The notes beneath the pieces were generated by a model. It searched no databases. It saw only the letters and a list, made by a program, of their open reading frames with translations, and was not told the DNA's origin. This document shows, one piece after another, positions 40,442 through 49,722 of a stretch of DNA of 64,000 nucleotides. Position numbers and translations under genes: made by a program. The stretch spans positions 1 through 64,000 of the forward strand of contig JAGNIU010000009.1 in assembly GCA_018000995.1 (NCBI GenBank), read 5' to 3'. The stretch's first letter is position 1. Every line of letters starts with the position of its first letter. The stretch comes from Bacteroidia bacterium (GTDB taxonomy: Bacteria; Bacteroidota; Bacteroidia; B-17B0; Aurantibacillaceae).

Positions 40442-40449
40442 TACCTTCG
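40442..40449 (+). promoter_or_regulatory. -7 box before the secreted protein/waaA unit
   Basis: TACCTTCG (TAnnTTTG with one change) ends 9 bases before ATG 40459 and only 3 before ATG 40453, which argues for the second ATG as the real start. Confidence 0.45.
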
Positions 40450-40458
40450 CATATGTTC

Positions 40459-41199
40459 ATGCGGCTTAAATTTCTATTTATATTTTTAGTGTTTTGCGGT
40501 ACTCTATCAGCGCAACGCGTAAGTGATACCTGTATGAACATTCCTTTAATTTCGGTGAACTTTAGTGGACACATGCCACAAGGTGATTTAAAAACACGGT
40601 TTGGTAATAATCTTTCTATAGGCGGAAGTTTTCTTTTTAAAGAACGCAGAACCTGGACAATTGGTGTTGAAGGCGCTTATTTTTTTAGCAGAAATGTAAA
40701 AGAAGATGTTATTACACAAATGAAAACCAGCGAAACCTTTGTTATAGATAACGAAGGCTATCCGGCGGATTTACGAATTACTGAAAGAGGTTTTAATGCA
40801 TATGTTGTAGTAGGAAAAGTATTTCCGAAATTGGGACATAATCCGAATTCAGGTTTAGTTACCAATTTTGGTTTTGGGTATTTACAACATAAAATAAAAC
40901 TTTACGATGCTAACCAAAAAATTGCCGCAGTGAAAGGTGATATGGCAAAAGGTTATGACAGATTAAGTGGTGGTTTTGCCATGAATCAATTTATAGGTTA
41001 TTTATATTTTAGTGATAATAGGTTGGTAAATTTTATTGCCGGTTTCGAATTTCATGAAGCATTTACTAAGAGCTATCGTGGTTTTAATTACGATACAGGT
41101 TTACCGGACACAAAACAGCGCACCGATATATTAGTTGGCTTTCGTATAGGATGGATATTACCTCTTTATAAACGTACCCAGGATTTCTACTACAATTAA
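40459..41199 (+). CDS. Predicted outer-membrane protein, unknown function (upstream of waaA)
   Basis: 246 residues from ATG 40459, which gives a clean signal peptide (MRLKFLFIFLVFCGTLSAQ); the in-frame ATG two codons earlier sits too close to the promoter box. The mature part has alternating strands with Gly/aromatic turns (GGSFLFKERRTWTIGVEGAYF, VGFRIGWILPLY) like an outer-membrane barrel. No named family recognised. It ends 1 base before the ATG of the Kdo-transferase gene, so the two are co-transcribed and probably translationally coupled; an envelope role linked to LPS is a reasonable inference. Confidence 0.8.
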   Translation: MRLKFLFIFLVFCGTLSAQRVSDTCMNIPLISVNFSGHMPQGDLKTRFGNNLSIGGSFLFKERRTWTIGVEGAYFFSRNVKEDVITQMKTSETFVIDNEGYPADLRITERGFNAYVVVGKVFPKLGHNPNSGLVTNFGFGYLQHKIKLYDANQKIAAVKGDMAKGYDRLSGGFAMNQFIGYLYFSDNRLVNFIAGFEFHEAFTKSYRGFNYDTGLPDTKQRTDILVGFRIGWILPLYKRTQDFYYN

Positions 41200-41200
41200 C

Positions 41201-42439
41201 ATGCTGTTTTATAACCTAGGCGTATATTTATATACACTTTCTATTTTTTTAGCTTCAGCATTTAAGCCAAAAGCAAAACTTTGGGTGCAAGGAAGAAAAA
41301 ACTGGAAAGAAAGGTATGCTGAACAATTAATAAAACTTTCAGAGCATAAAAAGATCTGGGTGCATTGCGCATCCTTAGGCGAATTTGAACAAGGCCGCAC
41401 CATAATTGAAAGTATAAAAAAACAACATCCCTCTTATAAAATTGTGCTCACTTTCTTTTCACCAAGTGGTTATGAGGTTTGTAAAAATTATGAAAATGCA
41501 GATGCCATTTTTTATTTACCCCACGATTCCAAATCAAACGCCAAAGCCTTTTTAGACTTAGTTAAGCCTGATAAAATCATTTTTATCAAATACGAATTCT
41601 GGGTTAATTATTTAATTCAGATAAAGAAAAAAAACATCGACTGTTATTTAGTTTCTGCGGTTTTTAAAAATCATCACCCGTTTTTTAAATGGTATGGAAA
41701 AGTATTTATTAAATCCTTAGCCGCCTTCAAAATACTTTTTGTTCAGGACAAAAATTCTCAAAAGCTTTTACAAACTATTAATATTACCAATGTTGAAATT
41801 TGTGGCGACACCCGTTTTGACAGAGTGCTTGAAATAAAAAATAAATTTAGTCCGGTTGCTGAAATCGAAAAGTTTAAAGGCAACTCCAAATTAATTATTG
41901 CAGGAAGCACTTGGCCAGATGATGAAGAATTAATTTTAGAAAGCTTTAAAGAATTAAAGCTAAGCAATACAAAACTAATAATTGTACCTCACGATATTGA
42001 AGAGCGTTTATTAAAAGAAACTATTTCAAAAATCAACAAACAACAATTAAGCTATTCTTTATTTACAGAATCTATCGATACAAATTCACAAGTTTTAATT
42101 TTGAATACGATGGGTTTGCTATCTAAAAGCTATCATTATGCCAATCAAGCTTACATTGGTGGCGGGTTTGATGGCGGTATACATAATTGTTTAGAGCCTG
42201 CAGTTTACGGCGTACCCGTAACTTTTTATGGGAATGATTTTTCGAAATATAATGAAGCAGTTGATTTAGTCAATTTAAAAGTAGCGATTAATGTAAATTC
42301 AAAAGAAGAACTCAAAAAAGCCTGGCTACATTATTTTACTTCACAACAATCTTCTAATGAAATTTCTGAAAAATTAAATACTTATTTTAATGCGAATTCA
42401 AAAGTGACTGAGCGCATTTTAAGTCATATTCAATTTTAA
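41201..42439 (+). CDS. waaA: 3-deoxy-D-manno-octulosonic acid (Kdo) transferase
   Basis: Inner-membrane-associated GT-B glycosyltransferase (GT30) that adds Kdo to lipid A precursor, the first step of LPS core synthesis. 412 residues, the normal length. N-terminal hydrophobic anchor (NLGVYLYTLSIFLASAF), then the signature WVHCASLGEFEQGR (about 48-61) with the conserved Glu base, IKYEFWVNYL, CGDTRFDRV, AGSTWPDDEELI, and nucleotide-sugar-binding GGGFDGGIHNCLEPAVYGVP in the C-terminal half. Number of Kdo residues added cannot be told from sequence. Downstream 236 bases are AT-rich with no recognised feature. Confidence 0.94.
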   Translation: MLFYNLGVYLYTLSIFLASAFKPKAKLWVQGRKNWKERYAEQLIKLSEHKKIWVHCASLGEFEQGRTIIESIKKQHPSYKIVLTFFSPSGYEVCKNYENADAIFYLPHDSKSNAKAFLDLVKPDKIIFIKYEFWVNYLIQIKKKNIDCYLVSAVFKNHHPFFKWYGKVFIKSLAAFKILFVQDKNSQKLLQTINITNVEICGDTRFDRVLEIKNKFSPVAEIEKFKGNSKLIIAGSTWPDDEELILESFKELKLSNTKLIIVPHDIEERLLKETISKINKQQLSYSLFTESIDTNSQVLILNTMGLLSKSYHYANQAYIGGGFDGGIHNCLEPAVYGVPVTFYGNDFSKYNEAVDLVNLKVAINVNSKEELKKAWLHYFTSQQSSNEISEKLNTYFNANSKVTERILSHIQF

Positions 42440-42675
42440 TTTTCTTTCATTTGCTTGAAAACTAAGCTCTATTCCTGTACACAGAAAATTCCCTCCCTTA
42501 TCCCCAACATAGAAGTAGAACTAATTTAGTCGAATATTAAGATTTAAACACCTTTTTACATCACTGATAATCAAACTGTTATATAGCAAATACAATTCTA
42601 GTCAAATTTGATTAATTCGTATTATTTTACTTACTTGCAGATGATTTTTTAATAACCAATTAAGTTATTTTATCG

Positions 42676-43593
42676 ATGAATTTTAAAAAGAATATGTTTA
42701 AATCAAAATTACTGGCTTTAAGCTTTGCATCCGTGCTTATCGCTACATCCTGCGGAGGTGACAAACCTAAAGAAGACGACACTAACACTGATACTGTAAT
42801 TGATACAGATACTGCAAAAACTGCCGTGCTCAACGTAGGTGGTGAGTTGTTCAGTGTACCGTCTCCAATTCAAACTGCAATGTTGATTCAAAAATCAGGT
42901 GTTGCATATGATAAATCAATTTTAAATGTTTCTAATAAAGCAAACACTTATACTAATGATTTTATGCGCTCATTAAATCTTGGGATTTATGGTGCTGATT
43001 TAGGATATGTAAGTATGTATAATCAAACCCAAGATGCTATCGGGTATTTAGCAGCTGTAAAACAGTTAGCTGATAAACTTGGTGTTTCTGCAGCGTTTGA
43101 CACAGGAACTATGAAACGTATTAACGATAACATCGCTAATAAAGATAGTATGTTAGTTTTAGTAGGTATTGCTTACCGCGCCAGCGATGCGTATTTAAAA
43201 ACAAACAAACGTACTGAAGTTAGTAGCTTAATTTTAGCAGGTGGTTGGATTGAAAGTATGCACTTCTCAGTTACAGCTTACAAGCAAAAACAAGGTAATG
43301 AAGTAAAATACCGTATTGCCGAACAAAAACAAGCTCTTGGTAGCATCATCAAATTATTAGCTTCTAACACTGCACCTGAAGCTATTGAATTAGGAAAACA
43401 ACTTAGCGATTTAGCAAAAGTTTACGAAGGTATTCAGTTCAAATACACTTTCGTTGAACCAACTACTGATTCGATTAAGAAAATGACTTATATCAACAGC
43501 ACTAACGAAGTAATTGTATCGAAAGAGCAAATAGATGAAATCAGCGCTAAGATTACAGAAATAAGAACTAAAATTACCAACGTACAATCTTAA
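42676..43593 (+). CDS. Lipoprotein of unknown function
   Basis: 305 residues. N-terminal lipoprotein signal with lipobox IATSC and Cys26 as the lipidation site, followed by GGD and an acidic Thr/Asp linker (KEDDTNTDTVIDTDTAK). The remainder is mainly helical (VKQLADKLGVSAAFDTG, EVSSLILAGGWIESMHFSV) and looks like a conserved domain, but I do not recognise a named family. First of four genes in a row (spacings 14, 67 and 22 bases) leading to a TerB-like/ABCG fusion. A terminator lies after the second gene, so it probably forms a unit with the 143-residue protein only. Confidence 0.78.
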   Translation: MNFKKNMFKSKLLALSFASVLIATSCGGDKPKEDDTNTDTVIDTDTAKTAVLNVGGELFSVPSPIQTAMLIQKSGVAYDKSILNVSNKANTYTNDFMRSLNLGIYGADLGYVSMYNQTQDAIGYLAAVKQLADKLGVSAAFDTGTMKRINDNIANKDSMLVLVGIAYRASDAYLKTNKRTEVSSLILAGGWIESMHFSVTAYKQKQGNEVKYRIAEQKQALGSIIKLLASNTAPEAIELGKQLSDLAKVYEGIQFKYTFVEPTTDSIKKMTYINSTNEVIVSKEQIDEISAKITEIRTKITNVQS

Positions 43594-43607
43594 TTTTTAT
43601 ACCGAGT

Positions 43608-44039
43608 ATGAAAAAATTAACCCTTACCATATTATCTGTTGTATTAGCGTTTTCGCTTTCAAACAAAGCAAAAGCACAATGCGACACTATTGCTAATCTT
43701 TGCTCAAAGCACATTATTTCTACGTTTATCTCTGACGGTCAGCAATACCGTGCTTTATTATTAAACTCAGAAGAGACTGCAGAATTCCACACTACTTTTT
43801 TTGGTGAAACCATTTACCGTATTGCAGCTTGTAGCGGTACTAATGATGGGAATTTAATTTTTAATATCTACGATCAAGATCGTCACTTATTATTTACCAA
43901 TCGTAATCACAAAAATTCTCCATACTGGGATTTTAAAATTAAAAATACTTTAGAGTGTATTATAGAAGCACAAATCGATGTTAACCGAAATCAAGGTTCC
44001 GGTTGCGCCGTTGTTCTAATAGGCTTCAAACAAAAATAA
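43608..44039 (+). CDS. Small secreted protein, unknown function
   Basis: 143 residues: signal peptide (LSVVLAFSLSNKAKAQ) and a compact beta-rich domain with four to five Cys (CDTIANLCSK, IAACSGTNDGN, LECIIEAQ, GSGCAVVLIG). The pattern resembles small beta-sandwich modules that sit outside the cell, but no family was recognised. It starts 14 bases after the lipoprotein stop and is followed by a strong terminator, so the two form a bicistronic unit; the lipoprotein may anchor or bind it, which is inference. Confidence 0.72.
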   Translation: MKKLTLTILSVVLAFSLSNKAKAQCDTIANLCSKHIISTFISDGQQYRALLLNSEETAEFHTTFFGETIYRIAACSGTNDGNLIFNIYDQDRHLLFTNRNHKNSPYWDFKIKNTLECIIEAQIDVNRNQGSGCAVVLIGFKQK

Positions 44040-44057
44040 TTCACCTACGCTTTTGTG

Positions 44058-44096
44058 AAAAAAGGATAAAGAACCAAAAGCTTTATCCTTTTTTAC
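44058..44096 (+). terminator. Rho-independent terminator after the lipoprotein/small protein unit
   Basis: AAAAAAGGATAAAG (44058-44071) pairs perfectly with CTTTATCCTTTTTT (44081-44094) around a 9-base loop. Its T run merges with a -7-like TACTTTTA (44094-44101) for the next gene. Confidence 0.88.
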
Positions 44097-44106
44097 TTTT
44101 AAAACG

Positions 44107-44586
44107 ATGATTAAACAGTTATATATACTTGCTTTTCTTGCCGGGTTCAACTGCATGTTTGCTCAAAACTGCAACGACCAGCTTGTAAGCGATAGTTTAT
44201 ATAAACCAAACGAAAAACATTCGTATCTCGTTAACGTTTTAAACTGTCCGCTTAAAAATGGCGGCAATATTCAATTCATTAATAACAACGGAAAATTTGT
44301 TTTGAAGATTACACCCAACCAAAAACTTGGTTTTTTAGATGTTGGTCCCCTACAAATTAAATCCGGGAACAAAAGTTTCTTTTTGAAGTCGGCCACTTAT
44401 TACGATCACAAAGAACCCACTGCTTATTTTTTGGTGGATGTTTTAATTAATTACGTCGCAACATTAAAAGACGATGGTTTAACTTCTATCATCTTTAACG
44501 AAAAATTTGAGGCTGTACTTAGCGGAGAAGATCAAAAAAATATCCGCCGTACAGCAAAATGCTTTTATGAACTTTATAAAAAATAA
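44107..44586 (+). CDS. Small secreted protein, unknown function (before the ABCG fusion)
   Basis: 159 residues with a signal peptide (LAFLAGFNCMFAQ). The mature part begins NCNDQLVSDSLYKPNEKHSY and continues as mixed strands (GNIQFINNNGKFVLKITPNQ) to a short helix with RRTAKCFYELYKK. No family recognised. It has a -7-like box 5 bases upstream and ends 22 bases before the ABCG fusion gene, so the two are probably co-transcribed. Confidence 0.7.
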   Translation: MIKQLYILAFLAGFNCMFAQNCNDQLVSDSLYKPNEKHSYLVNVLNCPLKNGGNIQFINNNGKFVLKITPNQKLGFLDVGPLQIKSGNKSFFLKSATYYDHKEPTAYFLVDVLINYVATLKDDGLTSIIFNEKFEAVLSGEDQKNIRRTAKCFYELYKK

Positions 44587-44608
44587 CGTCCTGTAATACT
44601 AAAAATTT

Positions 44609-47600
44609 ATGAGTGAACGAATACTAAGAGCCCTAATGCAAATGTTTGCCATCATCGCAAAAGTAGATGGCGTAAATAATACCGGAAGGGCTATCGTGCA
44701 GTCTTTCTTAAAGCAACAATTAAACCAAGAACAGGTAGATACCTATCTCGGTATTTTTGATGAATACCTAGAAGCCCATCACCAGGTATCGAAGAAAAAA
44801 GACGGTTCGGCAAAACGTACTTCTTTAAACTCGGTTAAAGTATTAAAAATCTGTACTCAGATTAACCAAGAACTTGAACAACCTCAGAAAGTCATCGTGT
44901 TAATACGTTTGCTTGAGTTTATTTATTCTTCTAACGAAATCTCTGAACAAGAATATGAATTCGTTATCACCGTGGCAGAAACCTTTAACATCGTTAATGA
45001 AGAGTTTTTACAATTAAAACATTTTGTTGAAGATAAAGTTGAAGTAATTCCTGATTCGCCAAAAACACTTGTTATTAATAACAAGGAAAACGGTTACAAT
45101 AATTCAACCAAACATATTTTATGCGAAACGCTTACTGATGATGTGCGTATTATTCAAATCGACAGCGTTGGTATGTATGCTTTACGCATTTATGGTAATA
45201 TAGAGTTACAGTTAAACGGACAAGGTATCTCTAAAGAGCGCGTACACATTTTAACGCCTGGTTCATCTTTACGTAGTTCTAAAGTAAAACCAATTTATTA
45301 TTCAGATATCATCGGCCGTTTCTTAGCTGATGCGAGTAAAGCAAAAATTTCATTCGAAGCGAAAAATATCGAATACAAATTTAAAGGCGGTAAATTAGGT
45401 TTACGCAACATTAACATCCGCGAAGAAAGCGGAAAGTTAATTGGTATCATGGGAGGTTCAGGTGCCGGTAAATCCACTTTATTAAACGTATTAAATGGTG
45501 TTGAAGTGCCAAGCGGCGGAGAAGTTTTAATTAACGGAAAAAATATTCACAAAGATAAAGAAGCAGTTAAAGGTGTAATCGGTCACGTTACACAAGATGA
45601 CTTATTAATTGAAGAATTAACCGTTTACCAAAACTTATTCTACAATGGTAAATTATGCTTCGGAAATTTAACGGATGATGAAATTGCAAAAAAATGTGTT
45701 TCGTTATTAGCTGATTTAGGTTTAACTGAAACAAAAGATTTAAAAGTAGGTTCTCCGTTAGAAAAAACAATTTCGGGTGGACAGCGTAAACGTTTAAATA
45801 TTGGTTTAGAATTAATCCGTGAGCCTTCGGTACTTTATGTGGATGAGCCTACTTCAGGTTTATCGTCACGTGACTCTGAAAACATTATGGACCTTTTAAA
45901 AGAATTAGCTTTAAAAGGAAAATTAATTTTCGTGGTAATTCACCAGCCATCATCCGACATTTTCAAAATGTTTGATAAACTTCAAATTTTAGATGTGGGT
46001 GGCTACCCTATTTATTACGGTAACCCGGTTGATGCGGTTTCTTATTTCAAACGTTTAGTTAATCACGTTAACTCTGAAGAAAGCGAATGTTGGAATTGCG
46101 GTAACGTTAATCCTGAATTAATTTTTAATATTATTGAAAGCAAGGTATTAGACGAATACGGTAACTTAACTTTTAACCGTAAAACCAGTCCGGCTGAATG
46201 GAATAAGAGTTATGTGGAATTAATTGAAACAGGTATTGGTGATATCAAACATCAAGACGAAATTCCGGAAGCTATTTTCAAAATTCCAAACAAATTAAAA
46301 CAATTCAAAGTATTCATTACCCGTGATGTGTTAAGTAAATTAACCAATACACAGTACTTAATGATCAACTTTATTGAAGCACCTTTATTAGCATTTATTT
46401 TAGCTTACTTAGTTCGTTACTTTAATACGGATGCTGATACCGGACACGGCTATGTTTTCCGTGAAAACGAAAACATGCCTGCGTATATGTTTATGTCGGT
46501 TGTAGTAGCTTTATTTATTGGTTTAACGGTGAGTGCTGAAGAAATTATCCGCGACCGTAAAATACGCAAGCGGGAATCTTTCTTAAACTTAAGTAAGGGA
46601 AGTTATTTGTGGAGTAAGATCATCATCATGTTTGTTTTATCAGCTATTCAAACTTTAACGTTTGTAATTGTTGGTAATATGGTGTTAGGTGTTAAGGGTA
46701 TGTATTTAGATTATTGGATGGTATTATTCACCACCTCATGTTTCGCGAATATGTTAGGTTTAAATATTTCATCAGCCTTTAACAGTGCGGTTACTATTTA
46801 CATTTTAATTCCGTTCTTAATTATCCCACAATTATTATTAGCAGGTGTGGTGGTTAAGTTTGATAAATTAAATCCAACCTTAGCTGAACAAGGCGGCGTT
46901 CCAATTGCCGGTGAAATTATGGCCAGCAGATGGGCATTTGAAGCTTTAGCAGTTAATCAGTTTAAAGAAAATATGTACGAACGTAATTTCTATAAACTCG
47001 AAAAAACAAAAAGCGTTGCTCAATATAAAAAGGTGTATTGGATTCCGAAAGTACAAGGAAAGCTGACTAAAATTGATAACGAATTAAAGGCGGGTAAAAA
47101 ACTTACCGACCTGAAAGAGGATATTGGTCTAGTGAAAAATGAGTTAGATAAAGAAGCATTACAATCGAAAAAAATTAAGTGCGAAGTTTTATCTTCAATT
47201 AATCCAACAGGATATAACGAAGCTGTTGTATTAAGCATTAAAGATTATTTAAAGCGTTTGAATGATTATTATAACGACATTGAGAAAGGTTGTTATAACA
47301 AAGCTGATGCTATTACTAACGGCATGACAAAAACGCCTGCAGATAAAGAAAAATTCTTACAACTTCAGGATGATTATGAAAACGAAAGTTTAAATCAGCT
47401 ATTGAAAAACTCAAACAACATGGGTGAGCGTTGTTTAGAAAAAGACGGTCGTTTAATTCAACAAATTGACCCGGTGTTTCAAGACCCAACAGATTCAAAC
47501 TTTGGTCGCGCGCACTTTTTTGCACCACGTAAAAAGTTTATGGGCACTTTATATCCGACCTATTGGTTCAATATTTTAGTAATTTGGATGATGAGTGTTT

Positions 47601-47686
47601 CATTAATGATTACACTTTACTTCGATGTATTTAAGAGAGTATTAGACTTATTTGGAAACATTAGTTTCGGTAAGAAAAAACGTTAA
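44609..47686 (+). CDS. TerB-like domain fused to an ABCG-type ABC transporter (ATPase plus permease)
   Basis: 1025 residues. About 1-145 is an all-helical TerB-like region (ILRALMQMFAIIAKVDGVNN, IYSSNEISEQEYEFVITVAE), then a beta-rich linker about 160-255. The ATPase has Walker A GGSGAGKST (about 283-291), signature SGGQRKRLNIGLE (about 389) and Walker B VLYVDEPTSGLSS (about 409-421), with the GLSS and VIHQPSSDIF typical of ABCG/White half-transporters. The permease follows: membrane spans between about 580 and 760 and a last one near 985-1010, split by a ~220-residue soluble insert rich in Lys/Glu (KLTKIDNELKAGKKLTDLKE). A dimer should make a full exporter; the substrate is unknown. The TerB-like part may sense or dock something in the cytoplasm. 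Confidence 0.88.
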   Translation: MSERILRALMQMFAIIAKVDGVNNTGRAIVQSFLKQQLNQEQVDTYLGIFDEYLEAHHQVSKKKDGSAKRTSLNSVKVLKICTQINQELEQPQKVIVLIRLLEFIYSSNEISEQEYEFVITVAETFNIVNEEFLQLKHFVEDKVEVIPDSPKTLVINNKENGYNNSTKHILCETLTDDVRIIQIDSVGMYALRIYGNIELQLNGQGISKERVHILTPGSSLRSSKVKPIYYSDIIGRFLADASKAKISFEAKNIEYKFKGGKLGLRNINIREESGKLIGIMGGSGAGKSTLLNVLNGVEVPSGGEVLINGKNIHKDKEAVKGVIGHVTQDDLLIEELTVYQNLFYNGKLCFGNLTDDEIAKKCVSLLADLGLTETKDLKVGSPLEKTISGGQRKRLNIGLELIREPSVLYVDEPTSGLSSRDSENIMDLLKELALKGKLIFVVIHQPSSDIFKMFDKLQILDVGGYPIYYGNPVDAVSYFKRLVNHVNSEESECWNCGNVNPELIFNIIESKVLDEYGNLTFNRKTSPAEWNKSYVELIETGIGDIKHQDEIPEAIFKIPNKLKQFKVFITRDVLSKLTNTQYLMINFIEAPLLAFILAYLVRYFNTDADTGHGYVFRENENMPAYMFMSVVVALFIGLTVSAEEIIRDRKIRKRESFLNLSKGSYLWSKIIIMFVLSAIQTLTFVIVGNMVLGVKGMYLDYWMVLFTTSCFANMLGLNISSAFNSAVTIYILIPFLIIPQLLLAGVVVKFDKLNPTLAEQGGVPIAGEIMASRWAFEALAVNQFKENMYERNFYKLEKTKSVAQYKKVYWIPKVQGKLTKIDNELKAGKKLTDLKEDIGLVKNELDKEALQSKKIKCEVLSSINPTGYNEAVVLSIKDYLKRLNDYYNDIEKGCYNKADAITNGMTKTPADKEKFLQLQDDYENESLNQLLKNSNNMGERCLEKDGRLIQQIDPVFQDPTDSNFGRAHFFAPRKKFMGTLYPTYWFNILVIWMMSVSLMITLYFDVFKRVLDLFGNISFGKKKR

Positions 47687-47703
47687 TGTTATATATTTCC
47701 ATT

Positions 47704-47733
47704 AAAAAGCCGGACAAATTGTTCGGCTTTTTT
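47704..47733 (+). terminator. Rho-independent terminator after the ABCG fusion gene
   Basis: AAAAAGCCGGAC pairs with GTTCGGCTTTTT (one mismatch) around a 5-base loop and ends in a T run. Confidence 0.82.
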
Positions 47734-47807
47734 TATAAATGACAAAACTCATTGTAAATAATGTTAAGCCATTCTTCTTTCTAATGTGTTTTCACTAAAT
47801 TTATAAT

Positions 47808-48206
47808 ATGAAAACTTTTAAAATAGTCGCTTTCCTATTGGTATTGCTTTCCATTAGCTTTGCTTTTACAATCGGTACTACAAAAAAACAGGATGATGGT
47901 ATGACTGTAGAAGAGTATTTAAAGAAGACGGAAAATAAAGATAGAATTGTATTCGTTTATTTTAAAGCAGATTGGTGCGCACCATGTATCAAATTAAAAC
48001 CTGTTATTGAACAATTACAAACTGAAGAAAAAGAAAAAGTGGAGATCTTAGTAATTGATGTGGATGAAAATAAAAAGGTAGCCACTCATTACGAGATAAA
48101 TACTCTGCCCCTATTTATTATATACAAAAACGGAAAAAAGGTTTGGGAAAATAATACCTCCTTACCAAAAGCTGAGATTCAGAAGAAATTGAATTTGTAT
48201 AAATAA
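47808..48206 (+). CDS. Exported thioredoxin-like protein
   Basis: 132 residues: signal peptide (VAFLLVLLSISFAF) and a thioredoxin fold with active site Trp-Cys57-Ala-Pro-Cys60 (KADWCAPCIKLKP) and the cis-Pro loop NTLPLF (Pro101). It should act as a periplasmic thiol-disulfide protein, either reducing or isomerising; WCAPC is usual for ResA/TlpA-like reducers. No partner membrane protein (DsbD/CcdA) is adjacent. A -7-like TAAATTTA (47796-47803) ends 4 bases before the ATG. The REP-like cluster starts 2 bases past its stop. Confidence 0.87.
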   Translation: MKTFKIVAFLLVLLSISFAFTIGTTKKQDDGMTVEEYLKKTENKDRIVFVYFKADWCAPCIKLKPVIEQLQTEEKEKVEILVIDVDENKKVATHYEINTLPLFIIYKNGKKVWENNTSLPKAEIQKKLNLYK

Positions 48207-48207
48207 T

Positions 48208-48327
48208 CCGGGACTTCGGCTCCGCTCAGTCACCGGCCAAATGGAAGTGCCTTCGACAGGCTCAGGCACCGATTACTGAAAATATTACAAATAAAAAAAC
48301 ACGGTGGTTGAGCGTAGCCGATACCAC
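48208..48327. repeat. Cluster of three REP-like stem-loops between convergent genes
   Basis: Three hairpins share a loop of the form TGAGC-N3/4-CCGAA or TGAGC-N3-TCGAA but have different, self-complementary stems. 48208-48236 (read on minus) has stem CCGG-GAC/GTC-CCGG with one bulge; 48247-48269 (minus) has GTGCC/GGCAC; 48304-48327 (plus) has GTGGT/ACCAC with loop TGAGCGTAGCCGAT. Three more copies lie at 51745-51865. They fill the 123 bases between the thioredoxin-like gene and the convergent rlmI, where no other terminator is present. Confidence 0.75.
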
Positions 48328-48329
48328 AT

Positions 48330-49505
48330 TTATTCCACCCAAAGCACCATCCCTTTTAAATATTCTCCCTCAGGGAAAAACGGAATAACAGGATGATCGG
48401 CCGGTTGATATAAATAATGGATTACTTTTACATTTCGTCCCGCTTCTATAGCAGCCGCTGCAATCGAATTATAGAATAACATTTTATCAATTACACCTGA
48501 ACAAGAAAAAGTAAATAGAATTCCTCCCGGTTTTATTTTTTTAAGAGCGAGTGCATTTAATTTAATATACCCTTTCACAGCATTATGCTTTACATCCCTA
48601 CTCTTTGCAAAGGCAGGAGGATCTAACACAATTACATCATAAGCATTGTCTTTATCTTTTAAAAAATCAAAAACATCTTCTGCGTATCCTTCGTGATTGG
48701 TAATCCCATTCAACTCCGCATTTTGTTTACTTAATTCAATAGCCGGTGATGATGAATCTACCGAGTGTACTAAAGTTGCTCCCGCTAAAGCAGCGTAAAC
48801 CGAAAATCCTCCTGTATAAGAAAATGTATTTAATACTTTTTTACCTTTAGAATATTTCGATAACAACAAACGGTTTTCTCTTTGGTCGACAAAAAATCCT
48901 GTCTTCTGTCCTTTTTCCCAATCAATAATAAATTTGCAATTATTTTCTTTCACCACCACTTGCTCTCCACCTTTGCCAATTAAATATTCGTTCTTTATTC
49001 CCGTTGCATATTGCTTTGGTAAGGTTTCAGAACTTTTATCGTAAACACTTTTTAATCCCGCACCAAATGTTTTTTGCAAAGCTCTTACAATAGCATCTTT
49101 ATTCATGTGCATAGCAATGCTGTGCGCTTGAAATACAACATGACCATCATAATAATCCATTATCAATCCCGGTAAGCCATCGCCTTCTCCAAAAATTAAA
49201 CGACAAACATTGGTGCTTTCATTTAAAATGCCAAGATTTATTCTGTACTGATAAGCTTTATTTATTTTATTGAACCAAAATTCATCATTAATTTCTACGG
49301 GCGTAAACGAAACTAACCGCACCGAAATACTTGCATTTTGGTAATGACCAACTCCTAAAAATTTCTGACTGGCAGAATAAACCTCTACCAATTCCCCCTC
49401 CGCTAAATCATCTTTAATTTTGATAGCCCCTGAAAAAACCCAAGGGTGAAAACGCAACAAAGAATGTTCTTTGCCATTATGTAATGTTATTCTCTTTACT
49501 GCCAT
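48330..49505 (-). CDS. rlmI: 23S rRNA (cytosine-C5)-methyltransferase RlmI
   Basis: S-adenosylmethionine-dependent enzyme that methylates C1962 of 23S rRNA in E. coli. 391 residues, the normal length. An N-terminal PUA domain about 1-80 (RFHPWVFSGAIKI, GELVEVYSASQKFLGVGHY), a middle EEHEE-type domain with GEGDGLPGLIMDYYDG, and a Rossmann methyltransferase domain: KGQKTGFFVDQRENR, motif I VLNTFSYTGGFSVYAALAGA, motif IV VLDPPAFAKS and SCSG near the end. No neighbouring gene relates to it. Its stop overlaps the edge of the REP-like cluster. Confidence 0.93.
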   Translation of the reverse strand: MAVKRITLHNGKEHSLLRFHPWVFSGAIKIKDDLAEGELVEVYSASQKFLGVGHYQNASISVRLVSFTPVEINDEFWFNKINKAYQYRINLGILNESTNVCRLIFGEGDGLPGLIMDYYDGHVVFQAHSIAMHMNKDAIVRALQKTFGAGLKSVYDKSSETLPKQYATGIKNEYLIGKGGEQVVVKENNCKFIIDWEKGQKTGFFVDQRENRLLLSKYSKGKKVLNTFSYTGGFSVYAALAGATLVHSVDSSSPAIELSKQNAELNGITNHEGYAEDVFDFLKDKDNAYDVIVLDPPAFAKSRDVKHNAVKGYIKLNALALKKIKPGGILFTFSCSGVIDKMLFYNSIAAAAIEAGRNVKVIHYLYQPADHPVIPFFPEGEYLKGMVLWVE

Positions 49506-49722
49506 AAGTCCCCGAAATTACGGAATTTCCATGCATTAAAACCATCCCTTTCCGTCCTGCCCAATAGGCGAATTAAGGAAAAAACTTGACTTTTAGAGGG
49601 GTTTTGGGGTGTATTCGACTGTTAATAACAGGGCTTTTTTAACTTCATTTAGGGGGTAAATTGGGTCTCAATACCTTTGTTTATATGTAATAATTTTATA
49701 TTTTGCATCAAATTTACCTACT

